Assembly (NCBI GenBank): GCA_031289895.1
Contig: JAITOP010000300.1
Span: 1-10,081 of the forward strand
Origin: Prevotellaceae bacterium
GTDB lineage: Bacteria > Bacteroidota > Bacteroidia > Bacteroidales > UBA932
Length of the DNA stretch: 10,081 nt
Direction of reading: 5' to 3'
The notes under the pieces were generated by a model. The model was not told the origin of the DNA and did no database searches. It saw nothing but the letters and a program-made list of their open reading frames with translations. Of this stretch, positions 6,284 to 10,081 are shown in pieces. Each line of letters starts with the position of its first letter. Within the stretch, counting starts at the first letter, position 1. A program made the position numbers and the translations under genes.

Positions 6284-8140
6284 ATGAAACGTTTACTGTT
6301 TTTGGTAATTTTACTGCCGTTGATTTTTTCGTGCGGAAAAGATGAACCTGTAAATAATCCAAAACCGAGTTTAGACAAACTGAATCTGCGAGACGGAATT
6401 ACACGCATCAGCGACGATTCTATTGCTTTTGTGCTTGTTGCTCCTAACAAACAATCGGTTTATCTGATTGGCGATTTTAACGACTGGAAAATATCCGCCG
6501 ATTATAAAATGCAAAAAGATGGCGACAAATTTTGGATTAAAATAGGAAAACTCGACAAAAACAAAGAATATGTATGTCAATATCTTATCGACAATAATAT
6601 TCGTATTGCCGACCCATATTCAAACAAAATTTCAGACCCTTGGAATGATAAAGATATTTCAGCGTCAATATATCCCAATCTTATTTCATATCCAACAGGA
6701 AAAACTATTGAGATAGCAATGGTAGTAAGCACAAAACAAGATAATTACAATTGGCGCGTAAATAATTTTTCGGTTGCAAATGCAAATAATTTAGTCATTT
6801 ACGAAATACTTATACGCGACTTTACCGAATTGCGCTCTGTAAAAGGAGTTCAGGCAAAATTGCCTTATCTTAAATCGTTAGGTGTGAATGCGATAGAATT
6901 AATGCCATTCAGCGAATTTGAAGCCAACGACAGCTGGGGCTACAATCCATCATTTTATTTTGCCGCCGACAAAGCTTACGGAACAAGTGCCGACTACAAA
7001 GAATTTATAGACGAATGTCATGTAAACGGAATTGCTGTAATTATGGATATTGTGCTGAATCACAGTTACGGACAAAGCCCATTGGTACGAATGTATCAAA
7101 GCGCAAACGGCAATCCATCGTCCGAAAATCCTTGGTATAATGTAACTTCGCCAAATACAACTTATTCGTGGGGATACGATTTTAATCACGAAAGTAAATA
7201 CACACAAGATTTTGTAGATAGCGTATGTGCTTATTGGATAAAAGAATATAAAATTGATGGCTATCGCTTTGATTTTACAAAAGGCTTTACAAACAAATCG
7301 GGAGATGGTCAGGCTTACGACCAGTCGCGCATTAATATTCTGAAACGCATAACAAACGAAATACACAAACGCAAACAAGATGCAATAGTAATTTTTGAAC
7401 ATCTTGCCGACAACAGCGAAGAAAAAGAACTTGCAGATTACGGAGTATTACTCTGGGGCAATATTAATTACAACATAAATGAAGCAACTATGGGCTGGAT
7501 AGCAAATTCGGACATCTCGTGGGCTTCGTACAAACAGCGAGGATGGACAAAATCAAATTTGGTTGCCTACATGGAAAGCCACGACGAAGAACGACTAATG
7601 TTCAAAAACCGAACATGGGGAAACGCTGTTGCAGGCTACGATGTTAAAAATATAGCAACAGGTTTGGAACGAACTGCCGCTGCTGCTGTCATATTCTTTT
7701 CTATTCCGGGAGCAAAAATGATTTGGCAATTCGGTGAATTAGGCTATGATTTTCCGCTGGAAGGAACAGGCTCTTCGGAAGAAACAGGGCGATTGGACAA
7801 AAAACCAATTCGTTGGGATTATTACGACGAGCCAAACAGACGAGCGTTGTACGATGTTTTTGCAAAAATGACAGACCTGCGCAAAAATAATGCAACATTT
7901 TCAACATCCGATTACACAATAGATTTATCGGGAGCGGTCAAATATGTTGTTTTAAAAACTACAAGCGAAACGGTTGTTGCTATGGCAAATTTTGATGTTG
8001 CTGCTGTAACAAAACAAGTAGATTTCGGGAAAGTGGGAAATTGGAAAGATTATTTTACAAATAATTCAATTTCAACAATTTCAACAACACAATCAATTAC
8101 TTTGAACGCTGGTGAATATCGTCTTTATTTTTCACAATAA
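6284..8140 (+). CDS. GH13 alpha-amylase-family lipoprotein with N-terminal CBM48/E-set domain
   Basis: This 618-residue enzyme probably cleaves alpha-1,4-glucosidic bonds in starch or glycogen at the cell envelope. The lipobox IFSC gives Cys17, followed by GKDE, which resembles the K-(D/E)2 signal for lipoprotein export to the surface. Residues 40-130 form an E-set/CBM48-like domain (FVLVAPNKQSVYLIGDFNDW at 49-68). The GH13 barrel spans about 172-530. Region I is DIVLNH (255-260). Region II is GYRFDF (326-331) with nucleophile D330. Region III is IVIFEHL (368-374) with acid/base E372. Region IV is ESHDEER (431-437) with D434. All three catalytic carboxylates are present. WGYNPSFYFA (218-227) is a typical early-barrel motif. 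A beta-sandwich C domain follows from about 540. CBM48 modules are common in enzymes acting on branched glucans, so pullulanase-like or mixed specificity cannot be excluded. It follows the repeat-filled gap and precedes the next gene by 14 bp. Confidence 0.9.
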   Translation: MKRLLFLVILLPLIFSCGKDEPVNNPKPSLDKLNLRDGITRISDDSIAFVLVAPNKQSVYLIGDFNDWKISADYKMQKDGDKFWIKIGKLDKNKEYVCQYLIDNNIRIADPYSNKISDPWNDKDISASIYPNLISYPTGKTIEIAMVVSTKQDNYNWRVNNFSVANANNLVIYEILIRDFTELRSVKGVQAKLPYLKSLGVNAIELMPFSEFEANDSWGYNPSFYFAADKAYGTSADYKEFIDECHVNGIAVIMDIVLNHSYGQSPLVRMYQSANGNPSSENPWYNVTSPNTTYSWGYDFNHESKYTQDFVDSVCAYWIKEYKIDGYRFDFTKGFTNKSGDGQAYDQSRINILKRITNEIHKRKQDAIVIFEHLADNSEEKELADYGVLLWGNINYNINEATMGWIANSDISWASYKQRGWTKSNLVAYMESHDEERLMFKNRTWGNAVAGYDVKNIATGLERTAAAAVIFFSIPGAKMIWQFGELGYDFPLEGTGSSEETGRLDKKPIRWDYYDEPNRRALYDVFAKMTDLRKNNATFSTSDYTIDLSGAVKYVVLKTTSETVVAMANFDVAAVTKQVDFGKVGNWKDYFTNNSISTISTTQSITLNAGEYRLYFSQ

Positions 8141-8154
8141 ATATAAATTGAAAA

Positions 8155-9462
8155 ATGAAAAAATATTTATTCATATTCATAATTTGGTCGTTTGCAATAA
8201 GTTGTTCGCAAAAAGATGAAACATCATACACATTGCCCGAAATTGAAGATATTGTTATTTATCAAATAAATCCGCGAGTATTTGCAGTCGAAAATTCGTT
8301 TGACGCAATTATTCCTTATCTCGATTCTATCAAAAAATTGGGCTGCAATGTGTTATGGTTTATGCCTGTTCACGAAATCGGACAAATAAAATCAAAAAAT
8401 TCGCCTTATTCGGTAAAAGATTATCGCTCTGTAAATCATGAATTTGGTACAATAGATGATTTTAAAAAACTTATTGATATTTCGCATAAAAAAGGGCTTG
8501 GAATAATTATTGATTGGGTTGCAAACCATACTGCATGGGACAACGACTGGATAAAAAATAAAAATTGGTACACTCAGGACAGCGCGGGAAATATAATTTA
8601 TCCAGAAACAACAAACTGGACTGATGTTGCCGATTTGAATTTTGATAACGCCGAAATGCGTTTGGCAATGATTGCAGCAATGAAATATTGGGTAAGCGAT
8701 ATTGGCGTTGATGGATTTCGCTGCGATGCAGTAGATTATATTCCCGCCGATTTTCTAAAACAATGTAACGATTCGCTTCGTGCAATTCCCGATAAAAAAT
8801 TGCTTTTACTTGCCGAAGGCATACGAAAAGACCATTTTGATTCGGGATTCGATTTAAATTACGCATGGAATTTTGCAACTCAAATGCGAAAAGTGTATAA
8901 CGAAAGCGAGCCGGCAAGTTCGTTGTTTATTGCAAACGAAAAAGAATATGCAGATATTCTTGTCGGAAAACTAAAATTGCGTTTTACAACCAATCACGAC
9001 GAATCGGCAAAACATTCACCAATAGATGAATGGATAAATAAATCAGGCTCGATGTCAGCATTTGCAACAATTCTTTTTTTTGAAGGCTGTCCAATGATAT
9101 ATGGTTCACAGGAAGTAGGTTATGCGGATGCAATTAATTTTTTTAATTACACTGCGGTTGATTGGTCGGCAAATACCGAATTAAAAAACGAATACACAAA
9201 GTTACTCAACATTCATAATTCGCACAAAGCATTACGCAAGGGCAAACTCAAAGCATATCCCGACAATAATATTTTACTGTTTCAACGATTTATGGAAAAT
9301 GATGAATATCTTATCGCAATTAATGTGCGAAATGCCGAACAATATATGCTGTTACCAAAAGAATTTTCAAATAAATCGTTTTTGAATTTATACACAAACA
9401 GCGAAATAAATTTATCGGATACGCTAACGCTGAAACCTTATCAATACTTGATTCTTAAATAA
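8155..9462 (+). CDS. Compact GH13 alpha-amylase-family lipoprotein
   Basis: This 435-residue enzyme is a small alpha-amylase-type glycosidase expected to act on malto-oligosaccharides or starch. The signal peptide ends in lipobox AISC with Cys17, then SQKDE, so it should be an envelope lipoprotein, possibly surface-exposed. The barrel starts almost at once (IVIYQINPRVFA at 33-44), with no N-terminal binding module. Region I is DWVANH (120-125), region II is GFRCDAVD (187-194) with nucleophile D191, region III is LLLAEG (217-222) with acid/base E221, and region IV is FTTNHDES (277-284) with D282. The catalytic set is complete. GCPMIYGSQEVGY (311-323) is the usual late-barrel segment. The C domain is short (about 360-435). 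Exact specificity (alpha-amylase, maltogenic, alpha-glucosidase) cannot be read from the sequence. It ends 5 bp before the next gene, so translational coupling is likely. Confidence 0.88.
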   Translation: MKKYLFIFIIWSFAISCSQKDETSYTLPEIEDIVIYQINPRVFAVENSFDAIIPYLDSIKKLGCNVLWFMPVHEIGQIKSKNSPYSVKDYRSVNHEFGTIDDFKKLIDISHKKGLGIIIDWVANHTAWDNDWIKNKNWYTQDSAGNIIYPETTNWTDVADLNFDNAEMRLAMIAAMKYWVSDIGVDGFRCDAVDYIPADFLKQCNDSLRAIPDKKLLLLAEGIRKDHFDSGFDLNYAWNFATQMRKVYNESEPASSLFIANEKEYADILVGKLKLRFTTNHDESAKHSPIDEWINKSGSMSAFATILFFEGCPMIYGSQEVGYADAINFFNYTAVDWSANTELKNEYTKLLNIHNSHKALRKGKLKAYPDNNILLFQRFMENDEYLIAINVRNAEQYMLLPKEFSNKSFLNLYTNSEINLSDTLTLKPYQYLILK

Positions 9463-9467
9463 ATATC

Positions 9468-10081
9468 ATGAAAAGATTTTTTTTAATATTATATTTTATC
9501 GGAATAACATTTTCGGCATTAAAAGCAACGGAAATATACAAAGTTGAACCGCCTTTCTGGTGGACGGGAATGAAAAATACCGAACTGCAAATTATGTTTT
9601 ACGGCGATAAAATTGCAAATCACGAATTGCAGTTTTCATACAACGGAGTAGAATTAAAACAAACGGTGAAAGTTGATAATCCTAATTATCTTTTTGTTTA
9701 TCTGAATATTACTGAAAATGCAAAAGCAGGAAAAATCAATTTTAAATTCACCGAAAATAAAAATTCATTTACTTACACGTATGAACTTCGCGACCGCGAA
9801 AAACCAACAGGAGCGCAAGGTTTCAACACTTCCGATGTTTTATATCTAATCATGCCCGACCGCTTTTCTAACGGCGATACATCAAACGACAATTGGGATA
9901 ATGTGAAAATTGACAGAAACGAACCTTTTGCGCGGCACGGAGGCGATTTTGCCGGCATAACAAATCATTTGAATTATCTCGAAAACTTAGGAATTACAAC
10001 CATTTGGTTAAATCCCGTTTTAGAAAATAAAATGCGGCGAGGGTCGTATCACGGATATGCAACTACCGATTTTTATAATGT
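9468..10081 (+). CDS. susA: SusA-like neopullulanase/cyclomaltodextrinase, 5' part only (runs off window)
   Basis: About 204 residues are visible before the window ends. The start is ATG 9468, five bases after the previous stop. The N-terminus is a Sec signal peptide (MKRFFLILYF to about A20) without a lipobox Cys, so the product should be soluble in the periplasm, unlike the two preceding GH13 lipoproteins. Residues 22-110 fit the cyclomaltodextrinase N-terminal beta-sandwich domain (VEPPFWWTGMKNTELQIMFYG at 26-46, closing with FTYTYELRDRE). The barrel then begins: LYLIMPDRFSNGD (125-137), RHGGDFAGI (156-164), GITTIWLNPVLEN (175-187) and SYHGYATTDFY (193-203). These are typical of SusA-type neopullulanases and cyclomaltodextrinases of GH13. 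The catalytic regions lie beyond the window, so activity cannot be judged. In B. thetaiotaomicron, SusA degrades imported oligosaccharides in the periplasm, and that role fits here. Confidence 0.85.
   Translation, partial: MKRFFLILYFIGITFSALKATEIYKVEPPFWWTGMKNTELQIMFYGDKIANHELQFSYNGVELKQTVKVDNPNYLFVYLNITENAKAGKINFKFTENKNSFTYTYELRDREKPTGAQGFNTSDVLYLIMPDRFSNGDTSNDNWDNVKIDRNEPFARHGGDFAGITNHLNYLENLGITTIWLNPVLENKMRRGSYHGYATTDFYN

Noticed and set aside
6950..7402. Open frame of 150 codons on the minus strand
   Set aside because: It lies entirely antisense to a GH13 gene with complete catalytic motifs, and its translation is Cys- and Phe-rich with no recognisable domain. It is a shadow of the coding strand. 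The same holds for the other minus-strand frames in the window.
275..10081. An undescribed defence, mobile or biosynthetic system
   Set aside because: Every gene belongs to a recognisable family of the starch utilisation system. I saw no transposase, integrase, toxin, nuclease or reverse transcriptase, and no tRNA or rRNA gene.

Overview
The window looks like Bacteroidota (Bacteroidetes) chromosomal DNA. Three things point there: an adjacent SusC/SusD pair, Bacteroidetes-type lipoprotein signal peptides followed by acidic or KDE residues, and AT-rich starts without Shine-Dalgarno sequences. Intergenic DNA is very AT-rich. A Bacteroidales-like organism is plausible, but I cannot fix the order or genus from the sequence alone.

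The content is a starch/malto-oligosaccharide utilisation locus (a sus-like PUL), entirely on the + strand. Positions 1-274 are an AT-rich upstream region with phased CATAAA repeats and a weak promoter candidate. Next come a TonB-dependent SusC-like transporter (275-3259), a SusD-like glycan-binding lipoprotein (3279-4895) and a SusE-like starch-binding lipoprotein (4908-5972), 12-19 bp apart. A 311-bp non-coding gap (5973-6283) holds an AAAGTT tandem array, TTTAGAGA repeats, a nested inverted repeat of about 86 bp and a possible internal promoter. Three GH13 alpha-amylase-family genes follow: a lipoprotein with an N-terminal CBM48/E-set-like domain (6284-8140), a compact lipoprotein (8155-9462), and a SusA/neopullulanase-like enzyme with an ordinary signal peptide (9468 to the window edge).

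Inferred working model: the two lipoprotein amylases, probably at the outer membrane and perhaps on the surface, cut starch or glycogen held by SusD and SusE. SusC imports the oligosaccharides using TonB energy. The SusA-like enzyme breaks them down further in the periplasm. No SusR-type regulator, susF or susB (GH97) gene is visible; they may lie outside the window.

I see no evidence of a wholly new system. The points most worth following up are a G9 homopolymer inside the susC-like reading frame, the phased CATAAA repeats upstream, and the unusual repeat-filled gap that divides the transport/binding half of the operon from the enzyme half.
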